Shown: one piece after another, positions 1 to 9,222 of the stretch
Position numbering within the stretch: the first letter of the stretch is position 1
How the letters are laid out: every line of letters begins with the position of its first letter
Assembly: GCF_030297155.1 (NCBI RefSeq)
Contig: NZ_AP028067.1
Location: 1,798,001-1,862,000, forward strand
Direction of reading: 5' to 3'
Length of the DNA: 64,000 nt
Origin: Vibrio sp. FE10
GTDB taxonomy: Bacteria > Pseudomonadota > Gammaproteobacteria > Enterobacterales > Vibrionaceae
Program-made: the position numbers and the translations under genes
Notes under the pieces: model-generated
Databases searched by the model: none
Seen by the model: the letters and a program-made list of their open reading frames with translations, nothing else
What the model was told of the DNA's origin: nothing

Positions 1-933
1 AGTGTTTCTTTAAGTGAGGCACAAGACAGTTACTGCGTGGAAGTAAGCTCAGGTGTGATTGAAGTTGTGCGTGAAACAAACCAGTTCTGGCGTTTAACTC
101 AAATGACAGCGCTCAATACGGAGCAACTTTCTGCCTTTGCCATTCTGTTCTCTGCTAACCCTGAGATTCGAACGATTGAACTCGGACAGTTTAAAAGTGA
201 AGTGTTGGATTCTTTGTGCTTTGAAACTGCTGAAGGCTTAAAGGTGTTATGGCGTGAAGCCGTAATGCAAACTCCCGAGCTTTGGCTCAAAAATAGAAAT
301 CGCAGCCTTTACCTGCACAAGCAAGTCCTAGACGCTGTAGGGTATCACCCAGCTAGGCCACAGCCCTTATTGGGTGAGTTGTATCGTCGTTATATTCCCG
401 ATCTTAACGCTGTTCTCACTCTAGAAGGCTTAGATGTCGACAAACACTTAACCTTCTTTAATAAGTGGCAAAACAGCCAACGTGTAGCGAATTTTTGGGA
501 GCAAACAGGCTCACTGGAAGAACACAGAAAGTACTTAGAAGAGTCTGTCAAAAACAACAAGAATCAGCTTCTTATTGTGTGTTTAGACAATCAGCCTTTC
601 GCTTATATCGAAGTGTACTGGACCAAAGAAGACCGAATCGCACCTTATTACGCGGCAGGGGATTATGACCGAGGTATTCATATGCTGGTCGGTGAAGAAT
701 CCTACCGTGGTGCACATAAAGTAGCGGCTTGGCTGCCTTCCGTTTGCCACTTCATCTATCTATCAGATCCCCGTACAGAAAAGATTGTTAGCGAGCCAAG
801 AGCCGATAACGACAAGATGATCGGATATCTGCAGAAATATGGATTTGCCAAAGTAAAAGAATTTGAATTTCCGCATAAACGTGCGGCTTTAATGTGTCAG
901 TTGAAAGACAGCTTTTTCAGTAACGAGTTCTAA
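1..933 (+). CDS. Siderophore biosynthesis N-acyltransferase, 5'-truncated by window edge (IucB/RhbD type)
   Basis: The frame is open from base 1, so the true start lies upstream; a GTG at 37 is only an internal codon. The C-terminal half reads as the GNAT-type acyl-CoA:N-hydroxyamine acyltransferase domain of the IucB/AlcB/RhbD family. Family hallmarks seen are the EVYW segment, the AGDYDRG motif, EPRADN and the closing FPHKRA block. These cytosolic enzymes acylate an N-hydroxylated lysine, ornithine or diamine to make a hydroxamate. The next gene, 74 bases downstream, encodes the matching N-monooxygenase, so the pair makes the hydroxamate ligand. Which amine is used cannot be told from sequence. 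Confidence 0.85.
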   Translation, partial: SVSLSEAQDSYCVEVSSGVIEVVRETNQFWRLTQMTALNTEQLSAFAILFSANPEIRTIELGQFKSEVLDSLCFETAEGLKVLWREAVMQTPELWLKNRNRSLYLHKQVLDAVGYHPARPQPLLGELYRRYIPDLNAVLTLEGLDVDKHLTFFNKWQNSQRVANFWEQTGSLEEHRKYLEESVKNNKNQLLIVCLDNQPFAYIEVYWTKEDRIAPYYAAGDYDRGIHMLVGEESYRGAHKVAAWLPSVCHFIYLSDPRTEKIVSEPRADNDKMIGYLQKYGFAKVKEFEFPHKRAALMCQLKDSFFSNEF

Positions 934-1007
934 TAATGAAGCGGTAAGTACTGGTAAAGGGAGTCGGAATAGGGGCCTTGTACCCAACAATTATCATGAG
1001 GTTATAC

Positions 1008-2297
1008 ATGACGAAACAAATTAAGGAATATGATGTTCTCGGAGTAGGGTTTGGCCCTGCTAATTTATCGATAGCCATTGCGTTAGAAGAACAAGCTAAA
1101 GATAAAGGCTTAAGTTATTGCTTCTTGGAGCAAAAACCTCATTTTGAATGGCACGGCGGGATGCTGCTTGATGGAACAAGAATGCAAATCTCTTGTTTGA
1201 AAGATCTGGTTACGTTACGAAACCCAACAAGCCCATATTCATTCGTAAACTATTTACATACCAAAGACAGGTTAAACGCTTTTATCAACCTAGGTAGCAT
1301 GAACCCTTCTCGTGTTGAGTTTAACGACTACCTGACTTGGGTTGCTAATCAATTTTCAGAACGCGTAAATTACAGTCAGCGAGTCATTGATATTGAAGCC
1401 ATTGATGAAAATGGTCATAGCTCCAAAGTAAAAGTGACCTCTACCGATATACATGGCAATCAGACAGTCCGAATCGCTAAGAACCTTATTGTTGGGATGG
1501 GCGGGATGCCGAAGCTTCCAAAACAGTTTGAAGGCCATGATAACGAACAAATCATCCATTCCTCGAAGTACAAAGCGTGGCGTGAAACCTTTAAGCCAAA
1601 CTCAGAGCCAACAATCGCTATAGTGGGTGCTGGGCAGAGCGCCGCTGAAATATTCGTTGATCTGACAAACCGTTATGCGGATGGTGAAGTTCACATGGTT
1701 AACCGCCGCTTTGCATTGCACCCAGCTGATGACAGCCCGTTTGTAAACGAGGTGTTTGACCCTGAGTTTACCGACCATATGTACGAAAGCACACAAGAGC
1801 AACGTGACCACATCCTCTCTCGCTTTAGTGCGACCAACTATTCAGTTGTGGATACAGAGGAGCTAAACGCTATTTATGAGCTGCTTTACCTGCAGAAAGT
1901 AACGGGGGAAGGCAACCATCAACATCTACGTTGTCATGACATCCAAGAAGTGGCAATGAAAGACGATAAAGTAGCGTTGAGACTGAATGACACGATCAAC
2001 AAAACGCAAGCATGGAATGAATACGATGCAATCATTCTTGCTACTGGTTATCGATACGATGAGTTCAACCAAATGCTGAGCTCAATTGAACCTTTGATTG
2101 ATAGTAAATCAGTAGGGCGTTCATACCAATTAGACATGAAGCCAAGCTGTGACGTCAAAATCTTCCTACAGGGTTGTTGTGAATCTTCCCACGGTTTGAG
2201 TGACACGCTTCTCTCTGTGTTGGCTGTTCGTTCTAAAGAAATTGTGGATGCGCTTCTTTCTAGTTCTAACCAAACGGTTGAGACTAAAAAAGCGTAA
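1008..2297 (+). CDS. Lysine/ornithine/diamine N-monooxygenase (IucD-like), siderophore biosynthesis
   Basis: A 429-residue flavin-dependent N-hydroxylating monooxygenase that hydroxylates the terminal amine of the siderophore precursor using FAD, NADPH and O2. It shows the FAD-binding GxGxxN-type motif (GVGFGPANLS, residues 12-21), the NADPH-binding GAGQSA near residue 207, and the C-terminal ATGY motif near residue 345. I choose ATG 1008 because it follows a GAGG ribosome site and begins directly before the FAD strand; the ATG at 978 adds ten unlikely residues. The order acyltransferase then monooxygenase resembles rhizobactin rhbD-rhbE. No synthetase gene follows; a terminator-like hairpin does, so any synthetase must lie upstream of the window. 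Confidence 0.88.
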   Translation: MTKQIKEYDVLGVGFGPANLSIAIALEEQAKDKGLSYCFLEQKPHFEWHGGMLLDGTRMQISCLKDLVTLRNPTSPYSFVNYLHTKDRLNAFINLGSMNPSRVEFNDYLTWVANQFSERVNYSQRVIDIEAIDENGHSSKVKVTSTDIHGNQTVRIAKNLIVGMGGMPKLPKQFEGHDNEQIIHSSKYKAWRETFKPNSEPTIAIVGAGQSAAEIFVDLTNRYADGEVHMVNRRFALHPADDSPFVNEVFDPEFTDHMYESTQEQRDHILSRFSATNYSVVDTEELNAIYELLYLQKVTGEGNHQHLRCHDIQEVAMKDDKVALRLNDTINKTQAWNEYDAIILATGYRYDEFNQMLSSIEPLIDSKSVGRSYQLDMKPSCDVKIFLQGCCESSHGLSDTLLSVLAVRSKEIVDALLSSSNQTVETKKA

Positions 2298-2313
2298 TCA
2301 ACATTGCTACATC

Positions 2314-2337
2314 GCGCCGAGCCCTTGAGCTTGGCGC
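2314..2337 (+). terminator. Hairpin ending the siderophore operon
   Basis: A 9-bp stem (GCGCCGAGC with GCTTGGCGC, one G-U pair) starts 17 bases after the monooxygenase stop. The following T-run is weak, so it may be a Rho-independent terminator of low efficiency or an mRNA 3' end stabiliser. The remaining sequence to 2560 shows nothing else I recognise. Confidence 0.5.
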
Positions 2338-2561
2338 TAATTTGCTAGATACATAGATAGCTCGCCCATTTTTATACTCCTTCACTACCTTTCGCTTATT
2401 CTGACCAATAATATTTTTACTTCAGTCATCGCTATTCTCAGCTCAATACTGGATTGTGTTACTGATGGTTTTATCTTGGATTCAAACAGAGCAACTACCG
2501 CTGCTAAATCAAACAACTAGACGCTGATTAAAACGATCAAGCCGATTTATTGCAGCAGTTG

Positions 2562-2590
2562 TTGAGCACAAAGCCTATATTGACTAGAAT
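2562..2590 (+). promoter_or_regulatory. Candidate sigma-70 promoter for the DUF3297 gene
   Basis: TTGAGC at 2562-2567 and TAGAAT at 2585-2590 are separated by 17 bases and lie 40 bases before the ATG at 2630. Both hexamers are one or two changes from consensus. Prediction by eye only. Confidence 0.45.
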
Positions 2591-2629
2591 GACGCACTTT
2601 TTTTATTTACGTACATACAGGTAATGAAC

Positions 2630-2884
2630 ATGAGCGATACTAATTCAAGACCAGCTTTACCAGATCATCTTGCAGGCAACCCACGCAGCCCACACCACGT
2701 GGCTGAGTGTTTCGAATACCCAATCGGCATTCGTCTAAATGGTAAAGAGCGTACTGATGTTGAAGAATACTGCATCAGCGAAGGTTGGGTTAAGATCCCT
2801 TCACCTAAAGCGCTAGATCGTTTTGGCCAGCCAATGCTTATTACTCTAAAAGGCACTGTAGAAGCTTTTTACATCGACGCATAA
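2630..2884 (+). CDS. DUF3297 family protein
   Basis: An 84-residue protein with the conserved DUF3297 core: the PALPDHL opening, NPRSPHH, a GIRxNGKERTDVEEYC block and a C-terminal LKGxVEAFY. The function of the family is not established. I prefer ATG 2630 over ATG 2624 because family members start with a short M-S/T-D segment. It is a single-gene unit with its own promoter candidate upstream and a strong terminator downstream. Confidence 0.85.
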   Translation: MSDTNSRPALPDHLAGNPRSPHHVAECFEYPIGIRLNGKERTDVEEYCISEGWVKIPSPKALDRFGQPMLITLKGTVEAFYIDA

Positions 2885-2931
2885 TCGCTTCGTGTAACTC
2901 GATAATGTCGAGTACAAAACGCTGTTTATAG

Positions 2932-2965
2932 AAGGGGCTAGAGAAATCTAGGCCCTTTTTGTTTT
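2932..2965. terminator. Rho-independent terminator between convergent genes
   Basis: An 11-bp stem with one mismatch (AAGGGGCTAGA / TCTAGGCCCTT), a GAAA loop and a T-run. It lies between the DUF3297 gene and the convergent outer membrane gene, where it may serve both strands. Confidence 0.8.
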
Positions 2966-2984
2966 GGGGGTTCTCGATATGCAA

Positions 2985-3485
2985 TTACCACGCGATACCT
3001 GCACCAATTGAGAACTCCAAGTCTTCACCTTCTGCTTTATCGAAACCTGCGGTCACAACAAAGCCACTGTCCATAATGTAGGTTGCATCTAAACCACCCA
3101 CCTGTTTGGTTGAGCTATCAGAGAACTCGCGATTATCCAAAGTTACGTCCGTATGGGTACGCTTAATGCCGTATCCCGGAGTGATGTATAAATTTTCTGT
3201 GATACCAATAGGGGCCTGAAACTGATATTCGTTATCGCGTTGTTTGTATTCGTATGAACCTTCGTCTTCGTTATAAGCAGAGCGTGTGAACTCAACGCCG
3301 TAACCTAACGTGCCTGGGCCTCGATACTTAATGTAAGAAGCAGACCAATCTCTCCAACCACGCTCAGCCGATAGGCCAAATGTAATCGCCGTTTCTTCTT
3401 GGTTTTGTTCATAGGCTTGAACTTCAGAAATAGTGAAGAACAGAGTAGCGGCTATGATGAGAAGGGGAAGTTTGTTATTGGTCAT
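2985..3485 (-). CDS. Putative small outer membrane beta-barrel protein
   Basis: A 166-residue protein with a typical Sec signal peptide (hydrophobic LLIIAATLFF, cleavage probably after VQA near residue 24). The rest has alternating hydrophobic/polar strands with aromatic residues (for example WSASYIKY, YQFQAPIGI, LYITPGYGIK) and ends in a hydrophobic strand finishing with W, as expected of a BAM-assembled barrel. About eight strands would fit the length. I cannot name the family. It is transcribed divergently from nothing close; the lipoprotein gene upstream runs in the same direction 165 bases away. Confidence 0.6.
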   Translation of the reverse strand: MTNNKLPLLIIAATLFFTISEVQAYEQNQEETAITFGLSAERGWRDWSASYIKYRGPGTLGYGVEFTRSAYNEDEGSYEYKQRDNEYQFQAPIGITENLYITPGYGIKRTHTDVTLDNREFSDSSTKQVGGLDATYIMDSGFVVTAGFDKAEGEDLEFSIGAGIAW

Positions 3486-3650
3486 TGGATCGCTCGCTTA
3501 TGTATACAAAATATCGACGAATTCAGAAACGTTGAATGTCAGTAAATTAGTAACCTAGTCTGGATCTTCCTTGAGAATTTATAGTTATTTATCTTTTATC
3601 GACGTGCTGTGAACGCACCCTGACATTTCATCAGGGCGTTTGGGTGATTA

Positions 3651-4361
3651 CTATCTTAAAGTGCGTAATTTATTAACCTGCATTTTTGTACGTACTTTAG
3701 TGACTTCAGCATGAGACGGCAGGTTATCTTTGATTTTGTTTTTTACCTCAGCCATAGGAATAAAATTCCACTGACCGTCGTAATACTTGACTACGAAAGT
3801 GTTGCGATGCATCTCCTCACGGAATACCAAAACACCATCGTCAAGACGTTTAAAGTCGCCAATCACGTTACCGTCTGTGCCGTGAACGGTCCAAAAGGTG
3901 TGTTCTGTGTCTGAGTAAGTTTTTCTCTGACCGTTAATTTCTTTTTCTCCTACAGTCACCTTTACATGGTCCTTTTCGACCAACACTTCACCAACACGTA
4001 TATCATCAACATAGATACTGTAAAGCGTATGCTCTTCAGTGATCTGCTCTTTAACGGCCGCTATTTGCGCATCACCATTATCTCTATTGAAAAAAGGAAT
4101 ATCTCCGATCTCTGGAATATGAACAAAGCCTAAATCTGCCTCTGCGATTTTGTCTTTTAGAGTGGGAGCATCATGGCCATAGTTCGGATCTGGATTGTCG
4201 TAACCACCATCGTTATCTGTGTCATCTAGTCCAAAACCTGGGTCGATATTTTCAAAACCGTAATCTCCATCGAATTGTGGTTGTGCTGGATCTGAGTTTC
4301 CACCTGATGAGCAACCAGCTAGAACAGCAGTAAGCACAAGAGCGATAAGTGATTTGTTCAT
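3651..4361 (-). CDS. Putative lipoprotein with Asp/Gly-rich N-terminal linker
   Basis: A 236-residue protein. The signal peptide ends in a lipobox LAGC (Cys17), predicting lipidation; the following SSGG would favour outer membrane sorting. Residues about 28-68 are an Asp/Gly/Asn/Pro-rich linker, possibly calcium binding or just flexible. The C-terminal part contains beta-type repeats (VDDIRVGEVLVEKDHVKV and similar). Family not recognised. The position 165 bases upstream of the beta-barrel gene suggests a possible envelope-related pair. Confidence 0.6.
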   Translation of the reverse strand: MNKSLIALVLTAVLAGCSSGGNSDPAQPQFDGDYGFENIDPGFGLDDTDNDGGYDNPDPNYGHDAPTLKDKIAEADLGFVHIPEIGDIPFFNRDNGDAQIAAVKEQITEEHTLYSIYVDDIRVGEVLVEKDHVKVTVGEKEINGQRKTYSDTEHTFWTVHGTDGNVIGDFKRLDDGVLVFREEMHRNTFVVKYYDGQWNFIPMAEVKNKIKDNLPSHAEVTKVRTKMQVNKLRTLR

Positions 4362-4566
4362 GATATTTCCTATCGTTATTTAATTTCGTAAAGGCAATGA
4401 GCGGATAACCGACTCCACTAGTCGCTGTCCTAACGCACTTAACGTTGTAAGGCTGCTGCATTGCTTGAGGTTGTACGATACGTAAACTTAGGTGTTCAAT
4501 AAATAAACTGAGCAATAGGTTTAACATCAGGAATGGTTATGTGTTAGCGACAAAATAAAACGTCTA

Positions 4567-4625
4567 TGGGTATGAGTTTAAGATGCTTCTGGGTATGAGC
4601 TTAAACGTCCTTGGGTATGAACCCT
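4567..4625. repeat. Three direct repeats TGGGTATGA spaced 22-23 bp
   Basis: TGGGTATGA occurs at 4567, 4590 and 4612; the first two are followed by GYTTAA. The 22-23-bp period is two helical turns, the usual layout of a multi-copy operator. They lie in the 614-bp gap between the divergent lipoprotein gene and glpT. Apart from these and the sites at 4718-4940, that gap holds nothing I recognise. Confidence 0.6.
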
Positions 4626-4717
4626 GTGTTGGTTAGTTGCAAAACTCGAGTTCTGACGAATTTCATGCCTTATAAGTAAGATCCTTTCTGTATTCCTTTC
4701 ACCAAAGTACTAATAAT

Positions 4718-4940
4718 TTGTTCGTTATCCGTTCATTCGATCAATTATTGTTCGTTAACCCCATTTCTAGAATTCAAAGGCGCAAACAAAAACATGAAGC
4801 GTAGTCTAATTAAATGAAACTAAAGTGCTGTATTTAAGGTTGTTTATTGTTAATGGCTATCTCTATCACAGAAATTAATCCTGAAGCACATACAATGCCC
4901 TGGCTTTCGAATGAGCGCTTAATTTTTTTCGTTCGAGCAT
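4718..4940. promoter_or_regulatory. Candidate GlpR-like half sites upstream of glpT
   Basis: TTGTTCGTTA occurs at 4718-4727 and again at 4748-4757, 30 bp apart, and a dyad-like TTTTCGTTCGAGCAT lies at 4926-4940. These resemble halves of the enterobacterial GlpR operator (TGTTCG...CGAACA). None is a full palindrome, so assignment to GlpR is tentative, although the neighbouring glpT-glpQ genes are typical GlpR targets. Confidence 0.35.
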
Positions 4941-4975
4941 TTTTAATTCTATCGCCCAATATTTATGAGGTTCCT

Positions 4976-6349
4976 ATGTTTGGAATATTCAAACCTATGG
5001 CGCATATCGATCGCTTATCATCAGATAAGATCGATAGCACCTACACACGTTTACGATGGCAGCTGTTTCTCGGCATCTTTGTTGGCTACGCAGGTTATTA
5101 CTTAGTTCGCAAAAACTTCAGTTTGGCGATGCCTTACCTTATTGAGCAGGGCTTCAGTCGCGGAGAGCTAGGTGTTGCCTTGGCTGCAGTGTCAATTGCT
5201 TACGGCTTATCTAAATTTTTAATGGGAAGCGTGTCGGACCGCTCTAACCCGCGTTATTTCCTTAGCGGTGGCTTGTTAATGTCGGCACTGGTGATGTTCT
5301 GCTTTGGCTTCATGCCTTGGGCAACAGGCAGCATTACTGCAATGTTTATCCTGCTGTTCCTTAATGGTTGGTTTCAAGGTATGGGCTGGCCGGCTTGTGG
5401 GCGAACCATGGTGCACTGGTGGTCACGTAAAGAACGTGGCGAGATAGTGTCGGTATGGAACGTTGCACACAATGTTGGCGGCGGATTGATTGGTCCAATG
5501 TTCTTATTGGGTCTGTGGGCTTTTAACGACGACTGGCGAACCGCTTTTTATGTTCCTGCATTTTTTGCCACTCTCGTTGCTATTTTCGTTTGGTTTACAG
5601 TAAGAGATACACCTCAATCTTGTGGTTTACCTCCGATTGAAGAACACAAAGACGATTACCCAGATGATTACGATAAGTCTCACGAGACAGAGATGACGGC
5701 TAAAGAGATCTTCTTTAAGTATGTATTCTCTAACAAGTTGTTGTGGTCAATTGCTATCGCGAACGCGTTTGTTTATTTGATTCGTTACGGTGTACTCGAT
5801 TGGGCTCCGGTTTACTTGAAAGAAGCGAAAGACTTCTCAGTGGATAAATCGTCTTGGGCTTACTTCTTGTACGAGTGGGCGGGTATTCCTGGCACTTTAT
5901 TGTGTGGTTGGATTTCAGATAAGTTGTTTAAGGGCCGACGTGCACCTGCAGGGATCCTGTTCATGGTACTCGTGACTGTTGCTGTGTTGGTGTACTGGTT
6001 GAACCCAGCAGGTAACCCAACGGTTGATATGCTGGCACTGATTGCGATTGGTTTCCTTATCTATGGTCCAGTAATGCTAATCGGTTTGTACGCGCTTGAA
6101 CTTGCACCTAAAAAAGCGGCGGGAACGGCGGCTGGCTTAACCGGTTTGTTTGGCTACTTAGGTGGTGCGGTTGCTGCCAACGCAGTACTTGGCTTTATGG
6201 TTGACCTTTACGGTTGGGATGGTGGTTTCATTATCTTGGTCGGTGCTTGTGTCGCTTCAATAATTTGTCTGATTTACGCGTTCTTAGGTGAGCGTGCACA
6301 TCATAAACAAAAAGAACTCGAACAACAGAAAGAAGCGTTAACTCAGTAG
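4976..6349 (+). CDS. glpT: Glycerol-3-phosphate transporter GlpT
   Basis: A 457-residue inner membrane antiporter of the major facilitator superfamily (organophosphate:Pi antiporter family) that imports glycerol-3-phosphate in exchange for phosphate. The sequence aligns by eye along its whole length with E. coli GlpT, including [12 protein letters not shown], the [10 protein letters not shown] loop after TM3, [18 protein letters not shown] and [13 protein letters not shown] in the central loop. The frame is open back to 4847, but ATG 4976 (MFGIFKP) matches the family start and follows GAGG. glpQ follows 81 bases later, forming a glycerophosphodiester utilisation unit. Confidence 0.95.
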   Translation: MFGIFKPMAHIDRLSSDKIDSTYTRLRWQLFLGIFVGYAGYYLVRKNFSLAMPYLIEQGFSRGELGVALAAVSIAYGLSKFLMGSVSDRSNPRYFLSGGLLMSALVMFCFGFMPWATGSITAMFILLFLNGWFQGMGWPACGRTMVHWWSRKERGEIVSVWNVAHNVGGGLIGPMFLLGLWAFNDDWRTAFYVPAFFATLVAIFVWFTVRDTPQSCGLPPIEEHKDDYPDDYDKSHETEMTAKEIFFKYVFSNKLLWSIAIANAFVYLIRYGVLDWAPVYLKEAKDFSVDKSSWAYFLYEWAGIPGTLLCGWISDKLFKGRRAPAGILFMVLVTVAVLVYWLNPAGNPTVDMLALIAIGFLIYGPVMLIGLYALELAPKKAAGTAAGLTGLFGYLGGAVAANAVLGFMVDLYGWDGGFIILVGACVASIICLIYAFLGERAHHKQKELEQQKEALTQ

Positions 6350-6430
6350 TTTACTAATTAGACAACGTCATACCAATAGACAGCAGAGGCAGGGATATCC
6401 TGCCTCTGTGCTATCAAAGGAATAGAAATA

Positions 6431-7486
6431 ATGAAAACAACGTCAATGTGCCTAACTCTTTTAGCACTTAGCTTATCAACCAATGCGCTTGCCGATCCTT
6501 TAGTGATCGCTCACCGTGGTGCATCAGGTTATTTACCGGAACACACATTACCGGCTAAAGCGCTCGCTTATGCAATGAAACCGGACTACATCGAGCAAGA
6601 TGTCGTGATGACAAAAGACGATCAGTTGGTTGTACTGCATGACCATTATTTAGATCGCGTCACCGATGTTGCAGACCGCTTTCCAGACCGTGCAAGAGCA
6701 GATGGCCGCTATTACGCGATAGACTTTACGCTTGCCGAGATCAAATCGTTAAAAGTAACTGAGGGTTTTAACCTCGATGAACAAGGTAACAGAGTGGCAG
6801 GGTACCCAACTCGCTTCCCAATGTGGCAGTCTGATTTCCGTGTCGCTACTTTTGCAGAAGAAATCGAGTTGATCCAAGGCTTAAACAAGACGCTCGGTTA
6901 TGACGTGGGCATTTATCCTGAAATCAAAGCTCCTTGGTTCCATCGTCATGAAGGGAAAGATATCTCTAAAGCGGTACTTGCTACCTTGCATCAATATGGT
7001 TACCTATCAAAAGACGACAAGGTCTATTTGCAGTGTTTTGATGCTAACGAATTGCAACGTATCAACGATGAGTTAATGCCAGCCATGGAAATGGATCTTA
7101 AGCTCGTTCAGTTGATGGCTTACACCGATTGGAACGAAACCATGACGTACAAGGGCGATAAAGCGACGCCGTATAGTTATGACTGGATGTTTGAGAAAGG
7201 CGGCATGGCAAAAGTCGCTACCTACGCAGACGGTATTGGCCCGTGGAAACCAATGCTGGTGGACGACGCATCGACTAAAGATAACATCATCATTAAACCG
7301 TTGATGAAATCTGCCAAAGACGCAGGCTTAGATGTTCACCCATATACGTTCCGTGCTGATCCAGGTCGAATTCCGGGCTATGCCGATAATTTCGATGGCA
7401 TGTTGGATGTGTTTTACAACCAAGTGAAAGTCGACGGCGTGTTTACTGACTTCCCAGATAAAGCGGTAGAGTTCCTTAACCGTTAA
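6431..7486 (+). CDS. glpQ: Periplasmic glycerophosphodiester phosphodiesterase GlpQ
   Basis: A 351-residue periplasmic enzyme that hydrolyses glycerophosphodiesters to glycerol-3-phosphate and an alcohol. It has a Sec signal peptide cleaved about residue 21-22, the GDPD opening AHRGASGYLPEHT (catalytic H28), the metal-binding EQDVV and the second catalytic HDH near residue 65. Its product is the substrate of the transporter encoded just upstream. A perfect 14-bp terminator follows, so glpT-glpQ ends here. Confidence 0.95.
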   Translation: MKTTSMCLTLLALSLSTNALADPLVIAHRGASGYLPEHTLPAKALAYAMKPDYIEQDVVMTKDDQLVVLHDHYLDRVTDVADRFPDRARADGRYYAIDFTLAEIKSLKVTEGFNLDEQGNRVAGYPTRFPMWQSDFRVATFAEEIELIQGLNKTLGYDVGIYPEIKAPWFHRHEGKDISKAVLATLHQYGYLSKDDKVYLQCFDANELQRINDELMPAMEMDLKLVQLMAYTDWNETMTYKGDKATPYSYDWMFEKGGMAKVATYADGIGPWKPMLVDDASTKDNIIIKPLMKSAKDAGLDVHPYTFRADPGRIPGYADNFDGMLDVFYNQVKVDGVFTDFPDKAVEFLNR

Positions 7487-7517
7487 GCTATTCAGCAGTA
7501 ACAATACACCAGCTATG

Positions 7518-7560
7518 AAGAGCTAAAAGCAAAGTTCAGAGGTGCTTTTAGCTCTTTCTT
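7518..7560 (+). terminator. Rho-independent terminator of glpTQ
   Basis: A perfect 14-bp stem (AAGAGCTAAAAGCA / TGCTTTTAGCTCTT) with an 11-base loop and trailing T residues, 32 bases after the glpQ stop. Confidence 0.9.
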
Positions 7561-7705
7561 GTCAGCCTTGTGCCCACTCAAATACCCATTTTGACATTCC
7601 TCAGGTTTACACCGATCTCGCTCCTTGATAGGTTACCAATATTGCAGTCAGTCGCTTGCTTAAAGGCGTGTACTTACTGAACCTTATATTGAAATTGGAA
7701 CCATC

Positions 7706-8170
7706 ATGGAAGAAAGAAGCCAAGCTTATCTAGATAACTATCTAAACTCATTACCAGAAGAAATTGCTAAACAGCACACCTCATTCAGTGCTGACTATTT
7801 CTGCGGAGACGAATACAACGCCAATTTGTGTGCACAACTCATATTGAAAGGCGAAAAGCAGGCGTCTTGTAGCCTAGAGTATTGGTACAGCCATGAAGAT
7901 GAAGTGATGCCGATTGTCGGACACCTGCAAGTTGTTACTGATTGGGATGGCAAGCCTATCTGTATTGTTGAGATTACCTCTGTTTCTTTGTGTCCATACA
8001 ATGAAGTGACCGCTGAATTTGCTGCCGCTGAAGGTGAGGGTGACAAAACTCTAGCATGGTGGAGAAAAGCGCATTGGAACTTCTTCTCACGTGAATGTGA
8101 AGAACTCAAGATCACACCGAGTGAAGACATGGTGTTGGTACTTGAACGTTTCAAAGTGGTTCATCAATAA
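7706..8170 (+). CDS. ASCH domain protein (YhfF-like)
   Basis: A 154-residue ASCH-fold protein. Visible family features are the GDEYNANLCAQLIL helix, the LKGEKQAS(C) turn expected near the RNA-binding groove, and the ITSVSLCPYNEVTAEFAAAEGEGD block followed by WWRKAHWNFF. ASCH proteins are related to PUA domains and some are N4-acetylcytidine amidohydrolases; this longer YhfF-like branch has no firm function. Stand-alone gene. Confidence 0.85.
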   Translation: MEERSQAYLDNYLNSLPEEIAKQHTSFSADYFCGDEYNANLCAQLILKGEKQASCSLEYWYSHEDEVMPIVGHLQVVTDWDGKPICIVEITSVSLCPYNEVTAEFAAAEGEGDKTLAWWRKAHWNFFSRECEELKITPSEDMVLVLERFKVVHQ

Positions 8171-8265
8171 GTTGTGAGATTGAAACGTGCCCACGGCTTA
8201 ATTGAATCTTAAGTCGTGGCACTTAGATCTCGAAAGCAGTCAAGCGATACAACAAGGAGTGTGTA

Positions 8266-9222
8266 GTGAAAATAGCGATATTGGATGATTATCAGAACGT
8301 AGTAAAAAACCTTGAGTGTTATAACAAGTTAGAGCTGCATGAGGTTACGGTATTCGCGGAAACTTACCTTGAAGACGAGCTTGCGCTGAAGTTATACGAC
8401 TTTGAAGCACTCGTACTTATCCGCGAAAGAACCGAAATCACTGAGTCTCTGTTATCGAAGCTGCCGAATCTTAAACTGATCAGTCAAACAGGTAAGGTCA
8501 GTAACCACATCGACCCGCAACTGTGTGAACGGTTCGGCGTGAAAGTATTAGAAGGGCGCGGTTCACCTGTCGCTCCGTCTGAACTGTGTTGGGCATTGAT
8601 CATGACTGCGTCTCGTCATATTCCTACTTACTCTTCAAACCTCAAGCAGAACCAATGGCAAGATTCAGGCTCACTTGGTTTAGGAAGAACATTAAAAGGC
8701 TTAAAGCTCGGCATTTGGGGATATGGAAAGATCGGACGCTGCATCGCGCAATATGCCAAAGCATTCGGAATGGATGTGATGGTGTGGGGAAGCCAAACCT
8801 CAAGAGAGCAAGCACTGGAAGACGGTTTTGAAGCGGCAGCAACCAAACAAACGTTCTTCAGCAATGTCGATTTACTCTCTTTGCACCTACGCTTGAATGA
8901 CGCCACTAGAGGCTGCGTAACTTCTGATGATCTTGGCTTAATGAAGGCAGACTCACTGTTCGTGAACATCAGTCGTTCAGAGTTGGTTGAGCAAGGCGCT
9001 TTATATCGAGAACTGAGTCTGGCACCAACTAAGCGAGCGGCTGTTGATGTGTTTGATACAGAGCCTACCACCACTGACATTGAACCGCTATTATCCTTAC
9101 CAAACGTCACGGCGACCCCGCATTTAGGCTACGTTGAACAAAATAGCTACGAACTCTACTTTGATATCGCTTTCGACAATATCTTAGCTTATGAGAAAGA
9201 ATCATCGATGCAGGAGGCATGA
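8266..9222 (+). CDS. D-2-hydroxyacid dehydrogenase family protein
   Basis: A 318-residue cytosolic NAD(P)-dependent oxidoreductase. It shows the Rossmann dinucleotide motif GIWGYGKIG (about residues 148-156) and the catalytic Arg/Glu/His set in NISRSELV, FDTEP and TPHLGY. The substrate cannot be read from sequence. The start is GTG 8266, preceded by AAGGAG. Its stop overlaps the start of a HAD phosphatase gene (ATGA-type), so the two are translationally coupled and probably act on one metabolite. Confidence 0.88.
   Translation: MKIAILDDYQNVVKNLECYNKLELHEVTVFAETYLEDELALKLYDFEALVLIRERTEITESLLSKLPNLKLISQTGKVSNHIDPQLCERFGVKVLEGRGSPVAPSELCWALIMTASRHIPTYSSNLKQNQWQDSGSLGLGRTLKGLKLGIWGYGKIGRCIAQYAKAFGMDVMVWGSQTSREQALEDGFEAAATKQTFFSNVDLLSLHLRLNDATRGCVTSDDLGLMKADSLFVNISRSELVEQGALYRELSLAPTKRAAVDVFDTEPTTTDIEPLLSLPNVTATPHLGYVEQNSYELYFDIAFDNILAYEKESSMQEA

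Noticed and set aside
4847..4975. Upstream extension of glpT
   Set aside because: The family N-terminus matches ATG 4976 with a ribosome site; the extra 43 codons have no similarity.
8628..9110. A 160-codon open frame on the minus strand inside the 2-hydroxyacid dehydrogenase gene
   Set aside because: It lies fully antisense to a gene with clear motifs, and its translation has no recognisable features.
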